Source: Lentisphaerota bacterium
GTDB taxonomy: Bacteria; Verrucomicrobiota; Kiritimatiellia; RFP12; UBA3636
DNA length: 12,898 nucleotides
Reading direction: 5' to 3'
NCBI GenBank assembly: GCA_012511845.1
Contig: JAAZFF010000164.1
Coordinates: 1-12,898, forward strand
This document shows, one piece after another, positions 1 through 7,800 of this stretch. The notes under the pieces were generated by a model. It was not told the DNA's origin. It made no database searches and saw only the letters and a program-made list of their open reading frames with translations. Each line of letters starts with the position of its first letter. The first letter of the stretch is position 1. Position numbers and translations under genes: made by a program.

Positions 1-47
1 AGGCAAGCCGAGCCCCTACAACCCACTGCCCGACTCGCCGGGCTCTA
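1..47. repeat. Partial copy of dispersed palindromic repeat (module A)
   Basis: Bases 23-43 contain the word CCACTGCCCG followed by ACTCGCCGGGC, matching module A seen at 3565-3600 and 12796-12838. Bases 1-10 read as the reverse complement of the CGGCTTGCC core of the same module, so both orientations lie side by side, as they do at 3382-3600. The copy is cut by the window edge, so its full extent is unknown. It lies just upstream of the rpsB control region and seems to mark the end of the preceding transcription unit, which is inference. Confidence 0.55.
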
Positions 48-57
48 AATTTAACTA

Positions 58-87
58 TTGCTTTTATTTGGGCAGATTTGATATAGT
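58..87 (+). promoter_or_regulatory. Candidate sigma-70-type promoter for rpsB-tsf
   Basis: TTGCTT (58-63) and TATAGT (82-87) are separated by 18 bp. The -10 matches TATAAT at 5 of 6 positions, but the -35 keeps little beyond TTG. It would start transcription near base 94 and give a leader of about 140 nt before the rpsB ATG. This is pattern matching only, and the true promoter could lie left of the window. Confidence 0.35.
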
Positions 88-101
88 CACGCATTCAAAG
101 A

Positions 102-169
102 GCGCAAACCACTGTCTTGGTTGGCAGTTGGTCGTCCGGCGCAGAAGCGAAAACCGGGTCAATTCCGGT
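102..169 (+). promoter_or_regulatory. Structured 5' leader of rpsB
   Basis: Between the candidate promoter and the S2 start the sequence can fold into a closing GCGC/GCGC helix (102-105 with 139-142) enclosing an AACCA/TGGTT hairpin (107-111 with 118-122). A separate ACCGG/CCGGT hairpin with a 7-nt loop follows (153-157 with 165-169). In other bacteria rpsB leaders are known S2-binding autoregulatory elements. That this one works the same way is inference, and it does not obviously match a published motif. The helices are short and could occur by chance. Confidence 0.3.
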
Positions 170-234
170 AAAGCAGATTCACCACAGCAGCTTCCTTGAA
201 GGGGTTGCTAAACAACAAACTACAGGTGCATAAA

Positions 235-1371
235 ATGTCAGAAGCTACACTATCAGGACTAACCGTCAGAGATTTAATGTCATCCGGCTTGCATTTCGGT
301 CATCAGACCAAGCGCTGGAATCCGAAGATGAAGAGATACATCTTCGACAAACGTAACGGCATTCATATTATAGATATTACGCAATCACTCGATTTGCTTG
401 AGGAGGCTCTCAGGTTTGTCAGGGATATTGCCGAGGATGGAAAAAAGATCCTTTTTGTCGGGACAAAGAAACAGGCTCAGGAGGTAATCACCCTTGCGGC
501 TGAAAACTGTGAGATGCATAATGTAACGCATCGCTGGCTGGGCGGTACGCTGACGAACGCCCAGACTATCAGGCGCAGTGTGAGTCGCATGAGAAAACTT
601 CAGATTATTGCCCGCAACAATAACGGGGTATTGTCTGTTCACAAAAAAGAGGCTGCCACGATGCGTCGTGAGTTGGACAAGCTTGAACAGAATCTTTCCG
701 GTATTGCCGATATGGAGAGGCTGCCTGCCGCTGTTTTTATTGTTGATATTATGCGTGAAGCAAACGCTGTTGCCGAGGCTCGCCGTTTGGGCATACCTGT
801 GATAGCTATAGTTGACACGAATTGCGATCCGGATTTGGTAGATTACATTATTCCGGGTAACGACGATTCTATTCGCTCTATCAAACTCATTGCGGATTGC
901 ATCTCCCGGGTTTCCAAAGATGCCATGGCTGAATATTCTCGCAAGGCGGCAGAGGAAAATCGTCGCCTTGAGGCTGAACGCAGTGCAGCAAGGGCTGCAG
1001 CAGAGGCTTCCGGTGAAGCAGCTGCAGCTGCCGATAGGGCTTCACGACGCACACAGCGTACACGTTCTTCTGAAAGCGCAGCCAGCGAAGAAGCCAAGAA
1101 AAAGGCTCGTCAGGCAGAGACACGTCGCAAGACGGCACGAGAAGCTGCTAAAGCCATAGCCGAGCGTGCAAGTGCTGTGGCTGAGGCAGAGGAGAGTGCA
1201 GCAGCTGCAACGCCGGCTGAAGAACAGGTTCCGGCGCCCGAGACAGCTCCCGCAGCAGAAACAGCCCCTGCACCCGAAGCTGCACCTGCAGTAGAGGTTG
1301 CGCAAGCGCCTGAGGCAGCAGCACCGGCAGTGGAAGAGAAACAGACCGAAGACACTTCAGCCACTGAATAA
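235..1371 (+). CDS. rpsB: 30S ribosomal protein S2 with long Ala/Glu/Pro-rich C-terminal tail
   Basis: This is S2, which sits on the small ribosomal subunit between head and body. The start is ATG 235 because AGGTG lies 6 bp upstream and the protein then begins [18 protein letters not shown], as S2 proteins do; an in-frame ATG at 196 would add 13 unlikely residues. Core signatures are [17 protein letters not shown] (21-37), WLGGTLTN (101-108), [12 protein letters not shown] (161-172) and [17 protein letters not shown] (194-210). The core ends near residue 235, close to the 241 residues of the E. coli protein. The product is 378 residues long, so about 140 are extra: a charged Ala/Glu/Arg helix-like stretch (about 236-325) and then a Pro-Ala-Glu repeat tail (326-370). 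tsf follows after 37 bp, the usual operon partner. Confidence 0.97.
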   Translation: MSEATLSGLTVRDLMSSGLHFGHQTKRWNPKMKRYIFDKRNGIHIIDITQSLDLLEEALRFVRDIAEDGKKILFVGTKKQAQEVITLAAENCEMHNVTHRWLGGTLTNAQTIRRSVSRMRKLQIIARNNNGVLSVHKKEAATMRRELDKLEQNLSGIADMERLPAAVFIVDIMREANAVAEARRLGIPVIAIVDTNCDPDLVDYIIPGNDDSIRSIKLIADCISRVSKDAMAEYSRKAAEENRRLEAERSAARAAAEASGEAAAAADRASRRTQRTRSSESAASEEAKKKARQAETRRKTAREAAKAIAERASAVAEAEESAAAATPAEEQVPAPETAPAAETAPAPEAAPAVEVAQAPEAAAPAVEEKQTEDTSATE

Positions 1372-1408
1372 CAACACTTTATAAACATTTAAGACCAGGA
1401 AATTTAAA

Positions 1409-2251
1409 ATGGCAAAAATTACAGCAGCCGATGTAAGCAAGCTTAGAACTATGACAGGTGTCAGCATGATGGAGTGCAAAAAAGCACTTGTAAATGCTGA
1501 CGGTGATATAGAAGCCGCAGTAAAATCACTTCGTGAGCATGGAGTTGCAGTCGCAGCCAAGCGTGCTGAAAAAGAAGCAAACCAGGGGCTCATAGCCACC
1601 AAAACTTCAGATGATGCTTCAAAAGTAGTGATTGTTGAAGTAAACTGTGAGACAGACTTTGTAGCGCGTAATGAAGATTTCAAAAAATTCGCTGATGATG
1701 TGGCGCAGGCGGCACTTGACTCTGACGTAGAAGTTTCGGAGTTGATGAAAGATGAGATTACTTCTCTTATCTCCGCGATTGGTGAAAAAATAGAAATTCG
1801 TCGCGCTACAAAATTCAATCTTGAAGGTATAGGAATCTTCTCATCCTACATCCATTTGGGTGGCAAAGTTGGTGTAATTGTTGAAGTGGGTTGTGAAAAA
1901 GCCGAGTCAATCGGCAAGGCTGAATTGGAAGATTTTGCAAAAGACATTACATTGCAGATCGCAGCCATGTCTCCACGCTGGCTCAACAGTTCTGCTGTTC
2001 CTGCCGACACAATTAATACTGAGCGCGAAATTTATGCAAATCAGATGAAGGATGAGAAAAAGCCTGAGAATATAATGGAAAGAATTATAGAGGGCAGGAT
2101 TAATAAATTCTACGAAGAGAACTGTCTTGTAAATCAAGTCTTTGTAAAGGACAGTGCCCTTACAATTTCCAAACTGCAGGAGCAGGTGGAAAAACAACTG
2201 GACGATAAACTTGTGATTCGCAGATTCGAGCGTTTCCAGCTGGGCGCATAA
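1409..2251 (+). CDS. tsf: Elongation factor Ts
   Basis: EF-Ts is the cytoplasmic nucleotide exchange factor that recycles EF-Tu from GDP to GTP. The product has 280 residues, a normal length. The N-terminal UBA-like domain reads VSKLRTMTGVSMMECKKAL (9-27). The EF-Tu-contacting motif TDFVARN is at 82-88. The core continues with YIHLGGKVGVIVEV (147-160), IAAMSPRWL (184-192) and the KPENI...IIEGRINKFYEE segment (218-237), followed by VFVKD. AGGAA at 1397-1401 lies 7 bp before the ATG. It follows rpsB by 37 bp and is very likely cotranscribed with it. In many bacteria pyrH and frr come next; here an unrelated oxidoreductase does. Confidence 0.97.
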   Translation: MAKITAADVSKLRTMTGVSMMECKKALVNADGDIEAAVKSLREHGVAVAAKRAEKEANQGLIATKTSDDASKVVIVEVNCETDFVARNEDFKKFADDVAQAALDSDVEVSELMKDEITSLISAIGEKIEIRRATKFNLEGIGIFSSYIHLGGKVGVIVEVGCEKAESIGKAELEDFAKDITLQIAAMSPRWLNSSAVPADTINTEREIYANQMKDEKKPENIMERIIEGRINKFYEENCLVNQVFVKDSALTISKLQEQVEKQLDDKLVIRRFERFQLGA

Positions 2252-2273
2252 TAAAGTAAATGTTTCAAGGCGG

Positions 2274-2318
2274 CCCGCCGGCCGAATAACAGGCGGGTCT
2301 CTGCGCCGGATTGGCGCA
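2274..2318 (+). terminator. Pair of stem-loops after tsf, possible terminator
   Basis: The first hairpin pairs CCCGCC (2274-2279) with GGCGGG (2292-2297) around a 12-nt loop. The second pairs TGCGCC (2302-2307) with GGCGCA (2313-2318) around a 5-nt loop. Neither is followed by a run of T, so these are not canonical intrinsic terminators. They lie in the 103-bp gap before the oxidoreductase and could end or attenuate the rpsB-tsf message, or protect its 3' end. Confidence 0.4.
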
Positions 2319-2354
2319 AATCAGAATTCTGGTTCAAAAACCTGTAGAGATGCC

Positions 2355-3401
2355 ATGAAAGATAAAACACGTGTTGCAATTATCGGGTGCGGAGTTATAG
2401 GTCCCCTACATGCAGAGTGCTTCAATGCAAATGATGATGCGGAAGTTGTATGGGTTTGTGATTTAATTTCTGAAAAAGCACAGCAGCTTGCCGAAAAAAC
2501 AGGCAGTGATGTCAAGTGGACTACAAATTACAAAGACGTGTTAAATGCCGATGATGTAGACGCAGTCAGCGTGTGCACCGATCACGCTTCACACGCTGAT
2601 ATTTTCGTTGAATCGCTCGAGCATGGCAAAGACACCTTGTGTGAGAAACCGCTGGCACAGAATTCTGAAAATCTTGACAAAATGCTGGCAGCAAAGGCTC
2701 GTCATCCGGAGCGTATATGCGGAGGTGTTTTTCAGCATCGGTTTGATCCCATATATGTTGAGTTGCACGACATTATTTCCTCAGGAGCTCTGGGCACCCT
2801 GCTTAACGCCAACACGCAATTGCGTTGCTACAGATCTGATTCCTATTATACAGATACTCCCTGGCGCGGCACCTGGAAAGATGAGGGCGGTTCAGTCCTG
2901 ATAAACCAGGCGATACATTACATCGATCAGCTTCTGTGGCATACTGGAGACGAAGATAAAATAAAGGGAACTGTAAAAAATATAGCGCATCGCAACGTAA
3001 TTGAAACTGAAGATTGTGCAGCAGCATTTCTGGAGTTCAAATGCGGAGCAGTCGGCACAATAGAGGTAACCTCTGCCAGTCATCTGGACTGGTTCTCACG
3101 CATTTCCTTCTTCGGCACGGACGGCAGTATTGAAATTACGGGCGACAAGCAGATTTTCGTAAAAACGAAGGATAAGGAGCAGGAGGACTTGATATTAAAG
3201 CGTCTTGAAGCTGCCCTTGAGCCGATTCAGCCTGCTGTAACCGGGAAAAAATATTACGGACCCGGCCATTTTGCACAAGTAGCTGATTTTATTGAAGCTG
3301 TCCGCGAGAGAAGAGAGCCTTCTGTGACACTTGAAAGCGCAGCTGAAACACTCCGGGCAGTGTTTGCAATTTATGACACGACCCGGCAAGCCGGGCAGTG
3401 A
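2355..3401 (+). CDS. Gfo/Idh/MocA family NAD(P)-dependent oxidoreductase
   Basis: This is a 348-residue cytoplasmic dehydrogenase of the glucose-fructose oxidoreductase/inositol dehydrogenase family. An N-terminal Rossmann fold is shown by GCGVIG at 11-16. The family's CEKP motif is at 96-99, with K98 the expected catalytic lysine. The C-terminal alpha/beta substrate domain carries GGVFQHRFDP (123-132), WKDEGGSVLINQAIHYIDQ (174-192) with H188 and D191 at the usual catalytic positions, and a closing FIEAVRERREP...SAAETLRAVFAIYD segment. The ribosome site is weak (GAGA, 4 bp upstream). The family oxidises or epimerises sugars, inositols and their derivatives; the substrate is not recognisable. 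The last codons (3382-3401) lie inside a palindromic repeat, so the final residues RQAGQ may be repeat-derived. It may have its own promoter or read through from tsf. Confidence 0.9.
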   Translation: MKDKTRVAIIGCGVIGPLHAECFNANDDAEVVWVCDLISEKAQQLAEKTGSDVKWTTNYKDVLNADDVDAVSVCTDHASHADIFVESLEHGKDTLCEKPLAQNSENLDKMLAAKARHPERICGGVFQHRFDPIYVELHDIISSGALGTLLNANTQLRCYRSDSYYTDTPWRGTWKDEGGSVLINQAIHYIDQLLWHTGDEDKIKGTVKNIAHRNVIETEDCAAAFLEFKCGAVGTIEVTSASHLDWFSRISFFGTDGSIEITGDKQIFVKTKDKEQEDLILKRLEAALEPIQPAVTGKKYYGPGHFAQVADFIEAVRERREPSVTLESAAETLRAVFAIYDTTRQAGQ

Positions 3402-3600
3402 TTGGTGTTTAGTGGACAGTGGGCAGTGGACAGATCTTTGGAGACGTGGAGGCTGCACTGCCACGATGCGAGTACGGAGCCTCGCGGTCCCAGTGCCTCG
3501 CAACCACACAGCAAGAGGGCACAGACAGGAATGTCCGTGCCACAGTCTGCGACTCAAGAGAAAACTGTCCACTGCCCACTGGCTCGGCTCGCCGAGCCGG
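3382..3600. repeat. Composite palindromic repeat filling the convergent gap
   Basis: The unit begins with the hairpin CCCGGC-AA-GCCGGG (3382-3395). It contains an exact 17-bp inverted repeat (3417-3433 with 3565-3581), a GAGGCT/AGCCTC stem (3449-3454 with 3478-3483) and a bulged GGAA-loop hairpin (3518-3541). It ends in the palindrome CGGCTCG-C-CGAGCCG (3585-3599). The reverse complement of 3382-3433 matches 12796-12838, and 3518-3559 matches 12696-12737. It overlaps the last seven codons of the oxidoreductase and stops one base before the pheS stop codon, so it makes up the whole gap between two convergent genes. Bidirectional termination is a reasonable inferred role. No transposase and no target-site duplication are visible. 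Confidence 0.8.
3518..3541 (+). repeat. Module B hairpin, copy 1 (GGAA loop)
   Basis: GGCAC (3518-3522) pairs with GTGCC (3537-3541), and GACA (3524-3527) pairs with TGTC (3532-3535), around the loop GGAA (3528-3531). One A-C mismatch interrupts the stem (3523/3536). The aligned copy at 12696-12719 keeps the loop and most pairings. Strong as a fold; the function is unknown. Confidence 0.7.
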
Positions 3601-3601
3601 G

Positions 3602-4615
3602 TCAGGCAAACTGGTTTAAAAAGCGCATATCGTTGGTATACAGAAAGCGCAAGTCTGATATGCCGTATCGTATCATGGCTATGCGCTCTACACCCATTCC
3701 GAAAGCATATCCGTACAGCTCTTCGTCGTATCCGATTTTTTTATAAACACGCGGATCAACCATTCCGGCATCGGCTATTTCAATCCAACCGCTTTGCTTG
3801 CAAACACGGCATCCGCTTCCCTTGCAGACATGGCATGAAAAATCAACTTCAACACTTGGTTCGGTGAACGGAAAATAATGCGGGCGAAAACGTACCTTTA
3901 CATCTGCCCCCATCATTTCATGCGCAAAATGGGCAAGTGTACTTTTGAGATCAGCCAGTGATACAGGCGTATAGTCTACATATAATCCTTCGATCTGATG
4001 GAAGTTGGCAGCGTGCGTTGCGTCGGTAGTATCTCGTCTGTAGCATCGTCCTGGATTTATGATTCGCACAGGCGGTTTCTGCGATTGCATGACGCGGATC
4101 TGTACCGGTGACGTTTGCGTTCTCAAGAGCCTTCCATCTTCAAACCAGAATGTATCGCCTGCATCTCGTGAAGGATGATGTTTTGCCGTGTTAAGCGCAT
4201 CAAAATTATTAAATTCTGTCTCGATATCAGGACCATCTGCAACAGTAAAACCCATCTGTCCGAAGATTCGAACAGCTTCTTCGATAACAGTTGAAATCGG
4301 ATGCATGACTCCCCTGCGATGCCAGTTGCCGGGGAGACTAAAGTCGAACGCTCCGGAATCTTTTTTTGAAGTTGCCAACGATGTCTTTTTAGAAGAAATC
4401 GCTGTGCTTACGTTTTCTCGCAGAGAATTCAAGGCGGCACCCATAGCCGGTTTTTCTGATGCAGGGACATCTTTCTGACCTTGCATCATTTTTGGTATCA
4501 AGCCGTTTCGACCCATGTATTTAATGCGCAGTGTCTCAACTTCATCTGCCGAACCGGCTGTGTTGATTTCATCAAGAGCTGCTGCTTTTACAGATGTTAC
4601 TTCGTCAATTGTCAT
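3602..4615 (-). CDS. pheS: Phenylalanyl-tRNA synthetase alpha subunit
   Basis: PheS carries the catalytic site that charges tRNA-Phe, working as a heterotetramer with PheT. The 337-residue product has the N-terminal coiled-coil region (about 1-85) and then the class II core: HPISTVIEEAVRIFGQMGF (105-123), LLRTQTSPVQIR (163-174), the motif 2 FHQIEG (205-210), FPFTEPSVEVD (248-258) and the motif 3 GMGVERIAM (306-314). Four cysteines, C261, C264, C269 and C272, form the small Cys-rich loop seen in many bacterial PheS. No Shine-Dalgarno sequence precedes the ATG; the upstream bases are A/T-rich. pheT does not follow: downstream of the stop is only the palindromic repeat and the opposing oxidoreductase. 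secA is divergent on the other side. Confidence 0.96.
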   Translation of the reverse strand: MTIDEVTSVKAAALDEINTAGSADEVETLRIKYMGRNGLIPKMMQGQKDVPASEKPAMGAALNSLRENVSTAISSKKTSLATSKKDSGAFDFSLPGNWHRRGVMHPISTVIEEAVRIFGQMGFTVADGPDIETEFNNFDALNTAKHHPSRDAGDTFWFEDGRLLRTQTSPVQIRVMQSQKPPVRIINPGRCYRRDTTDATHAANFHQIEGLYVDYTPVSLADLKSTLAHFAHEMMGADVKVRFRPHYFPFTEPSVEVDFSCHVCKGSGCRVCKQSGWIEIADAGMVDPRVYKKIGYDEELYGYAFGMGVERIAMIRYGISDLRFLYTNDMRFLNQFA

Positions 4616-4681
4616 ATCAAAAAATTTGGAGAAAAAATAATGTCATCGGGCTCTACACCCAAAGCCATATAAACGGTGAAG

Positions 4682-4710
4682 ATATTAAAGCAGACTGCTG
4701 CTTAAGTCAA
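4682..4710 (-). promoter_or_regulatory. Candidate pheS promoter with inverted repeat in the spacer
   Basis: On the minus strand TTGACT (4710-4705) and TAATAT (4687-4682) are 17 bp apart, a good sigma-70-type arrangement about 65 bp upstream of the pheS ATG. The spacer is almost entirely an inverted repeat, AAGCAG (4688-4693) and CTGCTT (4698-4703) with 4 bp between, which could be an operator. The promoter is supported by pattern only, and the regulator is unknown. Confidence 0.5.
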
Positions 4711-4759
4711 GAAACTGAAAAGCCATTAAAGTTTGCAAATCCAGGGCATTGCTGGCGGG

Positions 4760-4789
4760 TGGACATAATATCGGACATTATGGTAGAAT
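4760..4789 (+). promoter_or_regulatory. Candidate secA promoter with inverted repeat in the spacer
   Basis: TGGACA (4760-4765) and TAGAAT (4784-4789), each 5 of 6 to consensus, are 18 bp apart. CATAAT (4764-4769) and ATTATG (4777-4782) form an inverted repeat that overlaps the -35 end and the spacer, so a repressor could bind there. Transcription would begin near 4796, giving a leader of about 75 nt before the secA ATG. Confidence 0.45.
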
Positions 4790-4806
4790 TTGCGCTATAA
4801 AATTGG

Positions 4807-4835
4807 CTGCGCCAAGGTTACTGGAGCTGGCGCAG
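4807..4835 (+). promoter_or_regulatory. Stem-loop in the secA 5' leader
   Basis: CTGCGCCA (4807-4814) pairs perfectly with TGGCGCAG (4828-4835) around a 13-nt loop. It lies about 10 nt after the inferred transcription start and 35 nt before the ATG. It could stabilise the message or take part in secA control. No SecM-like leader peptide is visible between it and secA. Confidence 0.5.
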
Positions 4836-4870
4836 TGTGGTTTCCGTAAAATTTCGGGGATAATTGAATC

Positions 4871-7800
4871 ATGATAAAGTTTATTACAAGTATTTTTGGC
4901 ACCAAGCATACTCGCGACATAAAAAAACTTACGCCGCTTGTAGAGAAAATAAATGAATTTGATGAGTTGTACAAATCCTGGACGGATGAAGAGCTCAAAG
5001 CCAATACGGTTAAATTCAAGGAGCGAGTCAGGAATGGAGAAACGTTAGATTCCGTTATGTGCGAGGCGTATGCTACGGTAAAAAACTGTTGCCGACGCCT
5101 GTGCGGTTCAGAATTTGAGGTTTGCGGGCACAAACTGAAGTGGGATATGGTTCCTTTTGATGTGCAATTGATGGGCGGAATAGTTCTGCATCAGGGAAAA
5201 ATTGCGGAGATGCAGACGGGTGAAGGTAAAACACTCGTAGCCACGCTGCCCCTTTATTTGAATGCCCTGTCCGGCAAAAACGTTCATCTTGTAACCGTTA
5301 ACGACTATTTGGCATTGCGCGACTCGCAGTGGATGGGGCAGGTTTTTGTGTGGCTTGGTCTGACCGTGGGATGTATCCAGAATACAATGGGACCTTCAAT
5401 ACGCAGGGAGCAGTATGCGTGTGACATTACGTATGGAACGAACGCGGAATTCGGGTTCGACTATTTGCGCGATAACGGCATGGCGATGAGTCCGGCTGAG
5501 CAGGTGCAAAGAGAGCATTATTTTGCGATTGTTGACGAGGTTGACTCGATACTTATTGATGAAGCGAGGACTCCGCTCATCATATCCGGTCCCGCAGCTG
5601 TTTCTACGCAAATGTATTCAGAATTGCAGCCAAGCGTATTCCGTCTTTTCAGAAGACAGCAGACCTTGGTCGGCAAGATGATTGAAAAGGCAAAAAAAGC
5701 AATTGGGGAAGAAGATGTTGATGAAGCCCGGAAACGGCTATATCAGGTGTATCATGGTATGCCGCGAAGCAAGGCTTTCATGTCGATGATAGAAGATCCT
5801 GCAGTTCGAAAGATACATGAAGATGTAGAGAGCATGATGCTTACCGATATGTATAAGGACCAGGCACGCACATATCGGGAAGAGCTTTATTTTACTATTG
5901 ATGAGAGGACCCGGGATGCGGCTTTGACTGATCTGGGTTGCGCTGAGCTGAACCCGGCGGATCCGGAAATGTTTGTCATCCCGGATATTGTAACTGCCAT
6001 GGCAACGCTGGAGACAGAAGATTTATCGCAGGAAGAACGCAATATAAAACGCGGTGAAATACAGACGCAATTTGCAGAGCGCAATGAGCGTATTCATAAT
6101 GTAGGGCAACTGCTTAAAGCGTACTGCCTCTATGAGAAAGACACCGAATACGTTGTGATGGACAACAAGGTGCTGATTGTCGATGAGTTCACAGGGCGTA
6201 TTTTGCCGGGCAGGAGATGGTCTGATGGTCTTCACCAGGCGGTTGAGGCAAAGGAGGGTGTTGCAATTGAACGCGAGACACAGACACTTGCAACTATAAC
6301 TATCCAGAACTATTTCCGCATGTATGAAAAACTCGCAGGCATGACGGGTACTGCCGAGACCGAGGCGGAAGAATTCAATGATATTTATAAACTTGATGTT
6401 ATTGTTATTCCTACAAATCGTCCGATCCGCCGGGTGGACAGCAACGATGTAATGTATCGTACACAGCGCGAAAAATTTAATGCGATTATATCTGATGTTA
6501 CAGAGCGGCACAGAAGGGGACAACCTGTTCTGATAGGTACCGTGGCAGTCGAGACTTCGGAAATACTCAGCCGGCTGTTCAGGAGTGCGGGAGTACCCCA
6601 TAACGTGCTCAATGCAAAGAATCATGCCCGGGAGGCGGAAATAGTAACATTGGCAGGACAGCGGGGTGCCATAACTATTGCCACCAATATGGCAGGGCGC
6701 GGGACCGACATCAAGCTCGGAGAAGGCGTAATATGGCTGGAACGGGATCTGGTGCTGTCGCAAAAGAGACTGGAAGACAGGCCTGATGGAGAAACCAAGA
6801 CCCTCCGTAACCTCCTGCATGAGCGTCCCTGCGGTCTGCACGTAATAGGTTCAGAACGCCATGAGTCAAGACGTATCGACCGGCAGCTTCGTGGAAGATG
6901 TGCTCGCCAGGGTGACCCCGGTTCATCACGTTTTTATGTTTCACTGGAAGATTCATTGATGCGCAAGTTCGGCTCAGATCGGATTTCAGGTATTATGACG
7001 CGCATGGGTATGGAAGAAGGCGAGCCGATAGAGCACAGGATATTAAATCGCTCAATCGAAAGCGCCCAGCGTCGTGTAGAGCAACACAACTTCTCAATAC
7101 GCAAGCGTACGCTGGAATATGACGATGTAATGAATAAGCAGCGCGAGGTTCTATACAATTTCCGCTCGAGAATTTTGGAAAACGATGATGTCCACGGTTA
7201 CGTTCTTGATGTAATTCACGACCTTGTGCTTACGCAGAGCGAAGGTTTCATGACGTCTGAGCGCGATTCAGTTCCTCAGGATTTCGCTGAATGGCTTCTT
7301 GGTATTTTCCCGGTTGCCATAACCGGAGGGGATTTGGAAAAGTTTGCGGGCAAGCCTGAAGAGGCGGCGGAGTTTGTTTTTTCGCAGGTTGAAGAGGCAT
7401 ACGAATTGAAATGCTCCCTTGAAAACCCTGAACATCTGGCGAATATGGAGCGCTACGTATTACTACACTGTATAGACACAGAGTGGCAGGAATACCTGAG
7501 AGCAATGGATGAGTTGCGAGACGATGTACGTCTGCGTGCATACGGTCAGCGCGATCCGCTCGTGGAATACAAGCGAGAAGCTTCAAATCTTTTTGAAGAT
7601 CTTATGTCGCGCATTAAAATAAATATTGCCTCAGGAGTTTTCCGCTCATCAACGTCTATTGAGTCAATGCAGAATTTTGTTGCCCGCATGAGGCAGCCTC
7701 GCAGGGTCCAGACTTCCCATGCTGAGGTATCCCTGCTTGGCTCCCAGCCCCAGCAGGGCGCAGTGCCCTCGCAAAGACAGGCGGATGTTTTTGACAAGGC

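Noticed and set aside
1110..1388. Ala/Gly/Ser-rich open frame antisense to the S2 tail
   Set aside because: Its composition simply mirrors the low-complexity Ala/Pro/Glu codons of rpsB on the other strand.
2274..2318. Strong intrinsic terminator after tsf
   Set aside because: The hairpins are real, but neither is followed by a T-run, so only a tentative terminator is listed.
3417..3581. Insertion sequence or classical MITE with 17-bp terminal inverted repeats
   Set aside because: No transposase is present and the flanking bases (AGTGGA and GCTCGG) show no target duplication; related sequence continues outside the inverted repeats.
3331..3867. Open frames on both strands through the repeat and the pheS 3' end
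   Set aside because: They arise from the GC-rich palindromes, overlap two confident genes and show no recognisable domain.
4640..4672. Ten-residue open frame with a GGAG upstream, possible leader peptide
   Set aside because: It contains no Phe codons, so it is not a pheM-like attenuator, and it lies on the strand opposite to pheS, too far from secA to be a convincing leader.
6023..6841. 272-codon open frame antisense to secA
   Set aside because: It lies wholly inside the conserved secA reading frame and its translation has no domain or plausible start signal.
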